Below, piece after piece: positions 32,473-44,461 of a DNA stretch of 64,000 nucleotides. The stretch comes from Eucalyptus grandis (taxonomy: Eukaryota; Streptophyta; Magnoliopsida; Myrtales; Myrtaceae). The notes beneath the pieces were generated by a model. The model was not told the origin of the DNA. It worked only from the letters and a program-made list of their open reading frames with translations, and made no database searches. The position numbers were made by a program, and so were the translations under genes. The DNA is taken from the NCBI RefSeq assembly GCF_016545825.1, contig NC_052619.1, forward strand, positions 72,054,115 through 72,118,114, given 5' to 3'. Position 1 is the first letter of the stretch, and each line of letters starts with the position of its first letter.

Positions 32473-33438
32473 AATCAATTGCTATAACACATTGACATAA
32501 TAAATGCATAATCAATACTAGCATAATTTTCAGAGTAATACACATATTTAATTTGCAATAAAGACAAACTAAATTAATGGTAATCAACAAAAGACACAGA
32601 AATGAAAGTTCACTATGTTTCTAATATGCTTTTATGTACAATTGTTCTATTATCGTTAATTAGTTTAATTTGTGCAAATTTTAAGTTCTAGGTGAGAACT
32701 CCTTTGAATTCTACCAACCTACGAACTCCCACGAGAAAAAAAAAAATTACATGACCTCATGTAATTTTTTCATTTTTCATTAACCAAAACGGCACAGTAA
32801 CATACAAAAAAAAAATCATGCAAAAACTATAATCAAAACCATAATTCAACATGTAATAAAAAAAATTAAGGATTTCCAACCATTATTCAAATTTACTTGG
32901 AATCAGGAAATTGCAAGCATATAAAACTATATACACGCTATCATCAAACCAAGATCTACACAACATATACATTACCATTTTCATGTAGGTTAGCTTATGT
33001 ATTTCCAAAACAATAAGAAAATACAGGCTAAAAAGGAATAAACAATGCATTTATACCTAAAAAATACTCGTACTTAGGGTTATGTACACATTTTTATACC
33101 TTTAAAAAAATTAAACATGTAAAATAATTATACCACAGTATAGAGCACATCCATACAAACCAAACGCCATCGAACACGAGTCAATCGAACCCTCAACGTG
33201 CCCACACACGCCGCCTAAGTGTGCGGCGCGTGTGACGCACGCGCCGGCGAGCCATTAAGGCTCTTGGGTAGTTTGACTAGTCCAATTGGCAATCGGTTCG
33301 ACTGCTTTGACCACCAGACTGGTTGATCGGTTTAATCGGTTGATTGGTTTGGTTTCTAGTCCGATCAAGTTGGGTCTCGGTCGACTTAGGTCATGGGTCG
33401 AGTTGGGTTGGTTCTTGGGTTGAGTTGTTGGTCGGTCG
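32473..33438 (-). other. Leader of copia C, inner part
   Basis: 33,180-33,438 is rich in CCGAC/GGTCGG-type words and GC, as in the leader of B. The stretch between 32,473 and 33,180 is AT-rich and has no counterpart of B's 127-codon ORF in any frame I could read. The outer leader continues at 37,098-37,494 and 40,960-41,028, beyond the solo LTR insertions. Confidence 0.65.
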
Positions 33439-33443
33439 CTGGC

Positions 33444-34337
33444 TGTGACACCCCTCGACGGCCCTCGATTCGATTTGGGTCGCCACAGTTTGCTTACCAT
33501 TTACTTTCCTAATAACATGTCACTCTGATACCATTTCAATTGCAGCGGGTCCATACAACCATGGGGGTTTACACATTTTTTTTTATAGGTCCCTTGCGCA
33601 ATTCATATACGGAAGCACATTTAGCAAACTCACTTCCCTATATTTAGAAAACGATGCACACCTACTAAACATATTATATAAGTTAAAGCCGTACACTTTT
33701 ATTTACATAAAGTAGATGGACATCTTTAGTCGGTACATCGAAATGCCATAGTTTTCTATACTCGGCTACACTTCAAAAGATGACCGACATCTCCTCCCAC
33801 AATCGTATGCTTAAGGTCCATCAACCAGTGTCGGTGTCCAAAGGTTCCCTCCTTTGCTATCCTTCTCCTTGCGGTCATATCTAACCGCTTAAACCATCTA
33901 CTAATCTGAAATGTTATTCCCCAAAAGGGGTGAGTACAACCACTCAGCAGATAGGGAAATCCAATAACAACTCAATGCATCAGGCAAATCATACATGCAT
34001 TGCAAGCGTTACTTACCTTGAAGCCATGCGCATACTATCATGCATCATCATATCAATTTATAACACATACATGTGTATCATCATCGTATCATACATGTCA
34101 TCATCATCATGACATCATTACATTACACATGTCATATCATATATCATTATCATAATCATCACCATACATATCATCATGCATATCATATCATGGATGATCA
34201 TCATTATTTCACATCACATATCATCATCATCACGCATATTATATCATGGGTGATTATCATTATTTCACATCACATATCATCACCATCATCATCATGCATA
34301 TTATATCATGGGTGATCATCATTATTTCACATCACAT

Positions 34338-34375
<38 letters not shown>

Positions 34376-34500
34376 GCATATCATATCATGGGTGATCATC
34401 ATTATTTCACATCACATATCATCATCATCATCATCATCATCATCATGCATATCATCATGCATATCATATCATGGGTGATCATCATTATTTCACATCACAT

Positions 34501-34532
<32 letters not shown>

Positions 34533-37092
34533 GCATATCATCATCATCATGCATATCATCATGCATATCATTATCATGGGTGATCATCATTATTTCACAT
34601 CACATATCATCATGCATATCATCATGCATATCATATCATGGGTGATCATCATTATTTCACATCACATATCATCATCATCATCATCACCATGCATATCATC
34701 ATGCATATCGCGCCATGGTTTAATTTCCACTTTTAGCTTTCAATTTGATCACCACATCACCCATTCCTCAAATCATCAATTTCATCATCCCCTCGGGCAA
34801 AGACCTTCGAGGCTTCCGTCATTCAGCCTCCCAGGCCACCGAGTATCCGGCCCCCCACATTCCGGGCATCTCGCATCTCAACTAGCATCACGAGGCATTG
34901 CCTTCGGGCAAAAACCTCCAACAGGGCTTCCGGCATTTGCACTCCCTAGCCGGGCATCCCGCACCCCAATCCTGGCATCGTGAGGCATTCCTTTTGGGCA
35001 AAGACCTTCGACAAGGCTTCCGGAATTATGTACCGACATACTACCAAGATCCCCCCCTCCTCTGGAATTACATACCGTATACCACCGGGCATCCCGACAC
35101 TCCTGGGGAATCTCCGGAATTACGCCACTAGGCCACCGAGCATCATCATCCACCACAACCACTTCCTCACTTATCGTTATCCACATTTACCATCATTTTG
35201 ATCTCAATTTAACATGGCATATGGCGTGACATCAAACAAGTCATACTTGGCACACATGCATCACAATTCAATGTCATACATACACCAATATGTCATCATA
35301 CATGCAACAATGCATAATTATTTACTTATAAATTCAATGGAATTTATGGCCAATAAAATAATCCATTTTATTTTATTATTTTTATTTATTTATTTATAAT
35401 AAATAAATATTAAATTCAATATCTATAAATTCCCAAAATTATAAAAATTCAAGCAATCATTAAACAAACCAATAGGATGACAATTTCATGCAAAATTCAT
35501 GGCCACATTGAATTTCACACAATTTCACAATTTCCACAAAACAGCACATAATATTCGGATAAAACCAGAATGCACAGTTTTCGAATAAATTCGATTAAAA
35601 TACCCATACGGTCTCAAAAAATTACGAAATTTTACAGAGTGATAGAAAAGACATTTTCGCACAACTTTTATTCATAACTCCAAGCCAGAATCGTTTTAGA
35701 TTATTTAATAAAACCTCACGAAGCTTCTGGATCCATTACCGCATCGTCCAGTGCACATATCACCGAAATATTGAGATTTAACCTACCTATTCTCTTTTGT
35801 TTCCTCTGAAATTTAGATATGTTATACATCAAGGTGTCCTATACAAGTTTCATGAAGAGATCCAAGTCAAATAACCAGAGTAGAGTCATCATTTAGGTCC
35901 TTTAAGTCTCGGGTATCTCGGAATACATCACCAGAATCATCATCTTCAAGATCTAGTCGATTTACTAGGCTATACTTGTTAATTTCACTTAAAATTTGAT
36001 TATGTTGTATTTTAAGATGTGTCCTACAACTTTCATGAAGAAACCAAAGTGATATTCTCAACACAAACCAACATGCAACCACAAATCCAGCAAGAGGTCA
36101 GTAAAAACTCTCCAGATCTGAGGTCTCCGTAGAACAAGACTTTAATCCCACAAATCTCCATCATTGTTCACGAAATTTTAGTATGTTGTAGTTCAAAATG
36201 TTAGCTACAACTCTCATGAAAAAATTGAAGCCAAAATCTGACTCTAAACACACATGCAAGCTCAAACAAGTTTCTGACTCACACGGTCCGAACACAAACA
36301 GCCACACCATCCGCACACAACTCATCCATGCTTCGGTTTTTCTCATCTAACACCCAAAAATTCAACATGCAAACAACAGACAAGCATGCAAGAGAAGCTA
36401 GAGGACTCCCACTTGCCTCTAGAACGGACGGTCGACGGCGTAGGGCGGCGAACACGGCGGCACACGGCGAACGGACGGCGGTTCCTCCTCCTCTCTCTCT
36501 CTCACCTTCTCTCTCGGCCAAATGAGAAAATCCGGCCACCCTCTCTCTCTCTTCCCTGTTATACCCCCAAATCCTCATGATTACTTGCCTACAAACCAGC
36601 CAATGCATGGCCTTCTTCCCTAAGCCAATGCATGAGAGTCTAGTGCCACTTGTCCTATTGGATTTTTGAATTTGGGCTTGGGCTTGGGCCATCCGGCCAC
36701 TCTTGGGCCTGCCCTTGGCTGGTCGACAGCCCCCTTTAGTGGGCCTAATTGGGCTGGCCATTCGGCCCACTAAGCTTAGGCCAATGGGCCTAAGCCTCAA
36801 CCTAAAAATTGACTTTTCCCTCTCTTTTTTTTATAAATTCTTTTATAAATATTTTTAAATTTCAATTTTCATCTTGGCCAAAGTCTTGGGAAATCTTGTT
36901 TATTGAAATTTAATTTATAAAGTGCATGGCCAAGCATAGATTATTAATCTATCAATTTAAATTTTCACAATCATATGCACAAATCATCTAATTAAAAGAC
37001 TAATGGCTAAAGCATAAGCCATATAAATTTTATCACCTAATTAAAGACTTTAACATACCTTATGGCTTGACATTGAATTTTGGGATGCCACA
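33444..37092 (-). mobile_element. Solo LTR 1 (Tekay/Del-like gypsy), 3,649 bp, TSD CTGGC
   Basis: Starts TGTGACACCCC and ends GGGATGCCACA on the plus strand, flanked by CTGGC at 33,439-33,443 and 37,093-37,097. Outside the TSDs the leader of copia C resumes. No internal coding region is present, so it is a solo LTR left by LTR-LTR recombination. Its inner end resembles the end of D's LTR (CGAGGGCC.TC.. GGG..G.CACA, and GCTTCCGTA..GATTGCGCA.GGACC further in). The LTR includes a CT-rich, promoter-like zone around 36,480-36,560, a (CAT)n-based minisatellite and a tRNA-Met-like word at 33,524-33,534 that is not the true PBS. Confidence 0.92.
34080..34715. repeat. CAT-rich minisatellite inside solo LTR 1
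   Basis: A unit of ~60-100 bases, GGGTGATCATCATTATTTC then ACATCACATATCATCATC and a variable (ATC)n stretch ending GCATATCAT, is repeated about seven times. Units differ mainly in the number of ATC triplets. The poly-Ser/Ile/His frames across it are not genes. Confidence 0.9.
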
Positions 37093-37097
37093 CTGGC

Positions 37098-37494
37098 CAG
37101 CCAACTAGTGTTGGTGGTGATGTCATCAATGACGTCATCTGGCGGTTATTAACTGTTGGATGATGTCAGCGCGCATCCGTTCGCCGACGTGCGTGTAGTG
37201 CTCACACATTGGGCATGCCCAGCCCATATGGCACGTGGTGCCCACACGCCGCAGCTTCTGGCCACACATGTGGGCGCGTCCGGCGTCCTTTGGTAGCATT
37301 CGACTCGCCGCTCGACTCGTCTCAATCAATAATTTCACCCTATATATTTAAAAATTGATTTTGGCTGAAAAATATTTCGAAAAATGGCTAAAACCATACG
37401 GGTATATGCGGCCCCCAAACCCATTCTTCACTTCGGTTCATTTTCGACAATTCAGGTTGCAATTTCGAGCAATAAACATTCAGACAGTGTGAAG
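37098..37494 (-). other. Leader of copia C, outer part, between the two solo LTRs
   Basis: On the minus strand words such as CAAAATCAATTT, GAGACGAG, CTACCAAAGGACGCCGGAC and GCGCCC follow in the same order as in B at 16,610-16,700. This identifies the island between two solo LTRs as copia C leader. Confidence 0.75.
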
Positions 37495-37499
37495 TTCAT

Positions 37500-40400
37500 T
37501 GTCATGCCTTGAACCCCGGGCACACAACAACCCCTTCCCTTGGTCGATAGAAAGTGACGTCTCATGCCTCATTGACGACCATTCATTTTTATCTTTCATT
37601 ATGCGCAAGTGGAAAAAGAATCATCCCCCAATCAAACAAACAATCAAGCAATCAAAAAGAGATAAAAGGATGAACGGCAAGAACAACAACAACTACTCGC
37701 ATATATACATTTTCATTGGATTAACCAACGGAGGATCGTTCTGATTTACAAGCCTAACAGAGGGACCAATCCATCCTCTAAGCCAGACCAAAAAGAGACT
37801 ACGCTAGGCTAATCTAACTATAACAAAAAGAACCCTCGGGTTCGGCATCACTATCACTTAGACTCATCGGACTCAAAACTCTATCGGGTCGATCAGTGGC
37901 GGAGCAGGGGTAGGTTCTCCACAGCACCATCAGGAGGGTCCAGCTCCATGGGATCCCAGTCAGCGTCCTCAAGGCCCCTACCTGGCGGCCCATCAAAACC
38001 TCGTAGAGGGCCGATCAGCATATCGTCCTCCCGGATGAATCATGCTAGGAACCGATGGAGTATCCATTGCCTCGGTCCCTCATCCACCTAGGTGGTGGAG
38101 AGATACTTCTCATACAGATGCCCCCAACCCGGGAAGGTGTCGTGTCACAACAGTATCCCATTCCTTAGGGATCCTGAATCGCATAGGCCGGTGTGCCATT
38201 CTAAGGCCTAAAAGCAGTTATACAATAACCAATGAGATAAAATCTCAGCGAGTTCTCCCCCTAGGCCCTCGGTTAGTACACCAACTCAACCTGAGATATC
38301 TCTCTAGAACCATCCCACAAGTAAACCAACAACCGACAACCAACAACTGACAAATAACAACAGTTAGGGCCAACCAACAATCAAATAGTCGGTTCGAATG
38401 CAACCTTACCTGGTATGCCATACTTTGCACGTTATATCTCAATACAATACATGCAATACACACGACCATTAGATGATGCAGTTCATCAATCACATACGAG
38501 TCACGTCACAAGCGATCTCACCTGACCATTGCCACACTTTGCACATTATTGATTCATGCGTGCATGCCATAAACAATTCACATGGGTCCCGATTATAAGG
38601 TAAAATCGTTATGGCACGTCATATATCGTGCCACATAATTTTGCCCCATAATCAAGCGCAGTTATCTCACCCACTTATGCATGTTCCAATTCTTACGGCC
38701 CAACGGCCATCATCCAAACTCCCGCCGGGCATCCGATAAAGTCAGGCATCATCCTGCCCCGCCGGGCACGACAATGTCTAGAACTCCCGCTTAGACGGCA
38801 TTCCATAAAGGAGCATCGGTCCGGCCTCAACCATGACTTGGCATTCGGACCCCTGCCAGGCATCCAATAAATCGGGCATTGTCCCCAAACTCCCATTGGA
38901 CGACGGTTTCAACTTAGTGATCACGCAAGCACACCACCACAGCTCATTTTTATCATTGAGCATTAGTCAAGGCACATGCTTGCATATACAACCTCAAATC
39001 ATTTTTCTCATAAAAGCAGTTCATTTCCAGTGTCCTTCGGACAAAGCATTTTCCCCCTTTTTGTGAAAAACATACGAGTCATGCGGATGTCCATGCATTT
39101 ACACATCCAATTCACTTCATAAGATCAAAATACATGAAATTAGACAATTTTTCATTTCTGGATGAATAGTTCGCATGAATAGTACCACGTGAACAGTACC
39201 GCATGAACAATAATTTGTGAGCAGTGCACTATGAATAGTACAATTTCAAGGCTAAACATGCTTAATTAATCATAAACCACATTTAATTAACAATAAGCAA
39301 GATTAACCAAAACTAATCTTAACCATCCATCTAACCACCCATCTTAGGGCTAAAGCAACTTAATTAAACCGCTTAAACTAGAATTAGCCCTAACTAAACC
39401 AACCCTAATCAAGTTTAGGCAATGATCGACGGATTAGGAGCTAAACTCACTCGTTAAGCGGGCCAGAGACATGGACACGGCGGTGACGACGAAGGTGACA
39501 CATGGGAACCTCAACCACATCGATCTAAGATGGTCCCAAGGCCAAAACAATAGCAACAAACTATGCTACCCACTGAAACTATTGGAAACTGAACTGCACA
39601 AGCAAAAAATGAGTTAGCTGGCCTGATCGGAGTTCTGGCGAGGTGCTGGCCGACGACCGGCAGCACCTGTGGGTCAAGGGGGACTAGTTGGTGGCTAGGC
39701 TAGGTAGAGGTTGGGTCGAAACAAGAGAAAATAGGAGGAAAACACTGAACTAGGCGGAACAGAGCAAGGTCAGGCAGTTAGGCGAGCAGTGGCTTCTAGT
39801 CGGCCGGCGGGTTAGCCGGCCGCTCCGTCCGGCGAACGGCCACTGTGGGGCATACAGACTGGGCCTCCTAAGCACGGTGGTGGGTGGCACAAGCGGTGAT
39901 TTGCACGGGAAGGCAACAAACAACTTAGTTTTTTAAAGGAAGGTCTACAGGAGAAGAAGAAGGAAGGGAAGGAAAACAGGGGAGAGAGAGGGCTGCGAAT
40001 TCTTGGGGCTGAAGAGGAGGAGAGAGAGTGAAGTGAGAGCTGGAAGTCAAGCCTCATTAAGGCTCTTCAAAGCTTGCTTCAAGTCCCCATGCACATGACC
40101 TCATCTTCTCACACTTCCTTTGACTTATCCACACAATATATAGGGACAAAATGGTCATCTCCACCTTGCACATTTCTCAATCTGCCCTTGGGCTGAAAAT
40201 GATGGGCGGACCTAAAAAACGGGCTAGGAAATGAATAGGAACGGGCTCGGGAGTTGATTGGGCTTGAAATGACTCAAGGTAAGACAATGGGCTCGGAAGG
40301 GTAAAACAGTTGGTTGGGTCCAATGGACTCACTTGCTTGCCTCGGGCCTACCACGGTGGTTGTCTTACCTTAGGTATGAGGCCCACACTGGCCTTACCCA

Positions 40401-40954
40401 ACCCACGTCCTCATAGGCTCGATTCCTCAGTCCGTAGATCCTTCTTCCAAATACCCGGCTCAACTGGTGCTATTGATTGTCGAAGTAGCATCGTCCAAAA
40501 ATCCATCTCGAACGTTCCCAAGAATTCGAAGTTCAATCTTGGATCCTCATGCCTTGTCAATTTCGTCCGTATGCCATTTTGGTACGTCTTAGACTAATAG
40601 GCGGCTTTGAGGATTCACGTGTAACCGACTCATGCCAAACCACGTTCAAGACATCTCGACACATGGACATCCTTGACTACATGAAATTGCGGAGGATAGA
40701 TTCTTATTTCAAAATATATGATTACTGAGAATTGACATAGGGTCGTTCGCGAGCTCGATAACGATAAACGAAATCACCCATTGTCTCATTATGTTCCCTA
40801 GTCGAGTTCTTTAGTCGTGCGAGTTCAGTCCTCATTAGCCTTTCCTCTCAAGGTCAGTATCTCAAGAGTGATCAGTGAGTGAGATCAACCAACAATGCAT
40901 TAATGAAATTCACATTCGTTCATCCTCAAAGGGCTCGAATTTCAGGACGTCACA
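37500..40954 (-). mobile_element. Solo LTR 2, 3,455 bp, TSD TTCAT
   Basis: Starts TGTCATGCCTTG and ends CAGGACGTCACA on the plus strand, flanked by TTCAT at 37,495-37,499 and 40,955-40,959. Beyond the right TSD come the last copia C leader bases and its PBS. No coding region lies inside. Its layout resembles solo LTR 1: a tract of GGGCATCC/CCGGGCAT words (38,700-38,930), a purine-rich promoter-like zone (39,950-40,060), and a start TGTGACGTCCTGAAATTCG on the element strand. The sequence is diverged, so it is a different family or subfamily. Confidence 0.9.
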
Positions 40955-41028
40955 TTCATTCTCTTGATCCCGATATCAAATGGTAAATGAGAAAATTCGA
41001 TAGAAAAATAAGGCAAAAATTATAACTG

Positions 41029-41041
41029 GGCTTTGATACCA
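41029..41041 (-). promoter_or_regulatory. Primer-binding site of copia C
   Basis: The minus strand reads TGGTATCAAAGCC, the initiator tRNA-Met type with one change (CAAAG for CAGAG), one base from the LTR edge. Confidence 0.78.
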
Positions 41042-41042
41042 A

Positions 41043-41239
41043 TGTAAGAAGAAAGTTGGCAGAAGACGACTAACCTCTTTCTGATGTGCAACGAAACGAA
41101 CATTGAATTATGGATGAACGACGAACAATATTACTTCACGATGGTCTGAATGTAATCATGAGGAAAACATCCAATTTCCACAATGTAAATACCAATTGTC
41201 TTTGTAAAGGAGTAATGGAACACCTTTTTTCTTTGATGG
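41043..41239 (-). repeat. 5' LTR of copia C, truncated
   Basis: Starts TGTAAGAAGAAAGTTGGC right beside the PBS and matches the first ~200 bases of the LTR at 26,967. After CTTTGATGGAA the match stops, so the outer half is missing. The sequence beyond belongs to the long LTR of element D or its flank. Confidence 0.78.
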
Positions 41240-43922
41240 AATATAATATCCGAATTTCGCCGAACTTCGAATATGTAGTGGTTTGTGACGGGTCGACAAG
41301 TTTGTCGTCGAACTACGTCATTGGTACCATGTATGACCCCATTTCATCACCCTCCTCACCGTATCAAGACCATCATGCGTCGTCACATTCTCGCGATAGC
41401 ATCTCACCTAGAAATCTTTTCACGTAATGTCACTCGTGAGGCTGACTCCTTCCGCTTTTGTGCCATACTAAAGCAGGCATTTCGAGTACGCGGGGATGCC
41501 AACTTTCGAAATTAAGGCCACACTAAGATGCTCTTCTCCATGTGACCGAAAATTTTGTCGATGAACGGCCATGTATACGTCCATTGGAGGTCAACAAATG
41601 AGGATAATTGACCACCCAATAACCTTAATAAGTTCCTTTTTCCCATGCACGTACAGGACCATGCAGCCACCTCTCTCTCGCCATCCAGCCGGTCAATAAG
41701 GGTGAGGATTTTGACCGAGCAACCACGTTTGCTTTGCTTCGTGGACGATCTTTGCTGTCCCTGACCATGCAGGAAGGCACTTCACTTGCGTGAGAATTGC
41801 AAGTGTCACGCCAAGGCCCAAATCATGGACGTTGTCTTCGCCCTCCGCTGCCACCGAGTGAAGCGAATGGTTGACCGAAGCAGTCAGCAGGCGGAAGGAA
41901 CGAGGCAAGCAGATGGCTACTTCTTCTTCTTCTTCTCTCTCTCTCTCGCTCAGTTCTTTCCCTCCATCTCCAGCGACGTTTGCACCAAAGGGACCCAGAA
42001 AGTTCTCACCTCTCGCCCGCGTTCTTGCCTCCAGTCACTGACCGCTCACCACCGGCCTCTCTCGCCGCTCTTTCTTGGCTCGCTGCTGGCCCATAGAGCG
42101 CGTTGTCTCGCCTCAGCCGCATCTACAGTTCGCGGTCCGCTTGCCACCGACACCACCGGACTTGAGGCAAGTTGATATCAAATAACCTGTATCACGTAAT
42201 TCCGTCGTTTGTCCGATGAAATGCGCCCATAAATTAGTGTTCTTAGAATTCTTATGCTGAATGATGAAATTGGGACGGTTGAGTTGATGTTGGACTATGT
42301 GATTTGGAGGGTTCCACATTGGCCTATAGTTAAATGCAATTTCGACATCGGTTTATGCATCGAATCTTAGTGTTTACAGAATTTTGGCAACGCTACTCGT
42401 GGACTATTTATAAAAAGTCTGGAGAACTTTGTTGGATTTCTAATTTCTGACATGCCACTCGCAATGTTTCTAGAAAGGTTTAGTACTTTCGAAATTTGAG
42501 ACCTTACTTGTGAATCGTTTTGAAAACCCCAAGGTCGAACCGAGATTTGAATTCGCCGATGCGCCGATTTCAAAATTTACTTACGGTTTTGATAAACTTG
42601 TTTCATTTCGAGTCTTGAGGCGTGGCGAATGCTATAAGTCTACGCCTGTAACCTCCCGAACAAAGAAAGAAATGGAGAGGGTATGACTTAAACCTCGATC
42701 CATTCCGGTGTTTTTAAACTTTATATATTCATAAGTGTTTTGATTGTCACATAACCAATATCCCTCTAAGGTCTGTTTTGTTTTGGCTTAAATTCCGGGT
42801 TTGAGATTTAGAAATCAAAGCAACTTTTGTATTAATGATGTTAGAATGCGTTGGTTTTAAACTTGAGATTGCTACACCATGGTACGTGAGTTATGGATGC
42901 CGTTGGTTCACGATGATGACGATGTCCCCGGTGTCGGGTTGCCTTGAGGGTCGTGGTGGCGATGCCTTTGGAAGTCCTGGGGCTGGTGAGCCACGGAGGT
43001 TCCTCGGAAGGTGGGATGCCTGGAAGTGTAACGTAACACGTTTCGGATGCCTGGGGACATCATTGACATGGTGAGCCCCGGAGGTCCCTCATGATGCCAT
43101 ATGGCATGCGAGATGCCTGGAGGTGTGACGTAACATGCTCCGGATGCCTGATGACTGAAATATGGAACCGGAGGCCTTCATGATGCCAGGTAGGGTGCGA
43201 TATGCCTGGAGAGACGCAAACACTGGTCCTCCGAAAGATGGTGGTAGTGGATTTGAATGAAATAAGTCTCATTGTTTCTAATATGTCGTTTTATCATGAT
43301 ATTCTTTTGAATCGATGCATGTCTATTACTACCGTTAACTGCTTTGATTGGATTTCATGGAATTGGATGGCGATAGACATACGTAATATAATTTAGTAGA
43401 ACTTTGACTACTGAGTAGTTGTACTCACCCCTCGTGGGGCTAACATATTACAGAGTGATAAAGATGCCGCTGCTGCCTCGCTCTTCCAAAGACCTTTTAT
43501 GGCATTCCCATAGACTGCGATGGGAATGACAAAACATCCCGACCTGACCTACCACGACTCGTCTTCATCCGGATACAGGTGATACTGACGGTTGACACCG
43601 GACTCCCCTCCGGTCCTATGGACTTTCTACATTTGGTGATACTGACATTTGTAGTCCTATACGTTCAACTGAACGGGCATACTACGGGACCACTGCCACT
43701 ACCGCCATAGGATGATGATGGGGGCTTGAGTGGGGTAGAGTAGTGGAAGACGGGAAGACAGCCGAAATTTTTGGAATACCAACACTTGAAGATGAAAAAT
43801 GTTGTGAATGGTTAATGGAAGAGTTGATCTAACTTTTGGTATAGCCAAATGTAGAAAATTTGGCTTTTGTGTACCGATGAACATCGTCTAACAAAATATA
43901 TGTAAATAAAAGTGCCTAGTTG

Positions 43923-43971
<49 letters not shown>

Positions 43972-44167
43972 GTACATCATTTTAGGTTTTAGCAAGGAGT
44001 TGATGTGTTCGCTTCCGTAGTAAAGATTGCGCAGGGACCAATGAATAGTGCAACATGCCCTAAAATTGCGGATCGCCGCAATCTAATGGTATCAGAACAA
44101 AGGACGTCCAGGATAAGGAAAAGGATGGGGTGACCCCAACGGGCCGAGGGCCATCAGGGCCGCCACA
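41240..44167 (+). repeat. 5' LTR of gypsy D (left boundary unresolved)
   Basis: The inner end is set by GGGCCGCCACA followed five bases later by the PBS. Shared features with solo LTR 1, read in the opposite sense, are GCTTCCGTA..AGATTGCGCAGGGACC near 44,010-44,040, GAGTAGTTGTACTCACCCC near 43,410, repeated GGATGCCTGG words (42,930-43,210) and a CT-rich zone at 41,930. A (TA)n run (43,927-43,969) lies inside. The left end may be truncated at the junction with the copia C LTR near 41,239. LTR frames have no protein similarity. Confidence 0.7.
43927..43969. repeat. (TA)n microsatellite
   Basis: About 21 TA units within the LTR of element D. Confidence 0.95.
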
Positions 44168-44172
44168 GCAAA

Positions 44173-44184
44173 TGGTATCAGAGC
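44173..44184 (+). promoter_or_regulatory. Primer-binding site of element D
   Basis: TGGTATCAGAGC, an exact initiator tRNA-Met complement. A similar word at 44,087-44,098 (TGGTATCAGAAC) lies inside the LTR and is not the PBS. Confidence 0.88.
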
Positions 44185-44461
44185 TTTGGTCTGTCTAGAG
44201 TGATAAGGTGCATTAGTAGAAAACGGGGTTATAATGATGCACACGATAAGGCACTAGCTGGGGGTAGTTGACTAACTATCAACAACAGGTAATTGAGTTC
44301 ACTCGTAAAATACTGGTAACGATTGTGAGTTACCTTTGCATGCAAGTAACATTTTATGTTACTTATGTGACTCCAGTAACGTTTTTACGTTATTTTCTTG
44401 ATTAGTTAAACTAAGTCATTAATCATTCCTGAGGCAAATACTTGATGAACTATAGGAAACC

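Larger units (their letters stand above)
26967..41239 (-). mobile_element. Ty1-copia retrotransposon C, a relative of B, split by two solo LTRs
   Basis: On the minus strand: 5' LTR remnant (41,043-41,239), PBS, a GC-rich leader in pieces, gag, protease, integrase, RT, RNase H, a ~1.1-kb spacer and the 3' LTR (26,967-27,370). Removing the two inserted solo LTRs and their TSD copies leaves ~7.1 kb, close to B's 7.4 kb. The protein text (for instance YVGNNSR.EVKGI and NGF.VLDIDYV) and leader words match B, so the two are the same lineage. It is more decayed than B. Confidence 0.88.

Noticed and set aside
34073..34983. Ser/Ile/His-rich frames on the plus strand
   Set aside because: They are translations of the CAT-rich minisatellite inside solo LTR 1; no start context or domain.
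44087..44098. TGGTATCAGAAC as the PBS of element D
   Set aside because: The LTR-type end and an exact PBS lie 75 bases further on (44,173-44,184); solo LTR 1 includes the same inner word within its TSD-bounded LTR.
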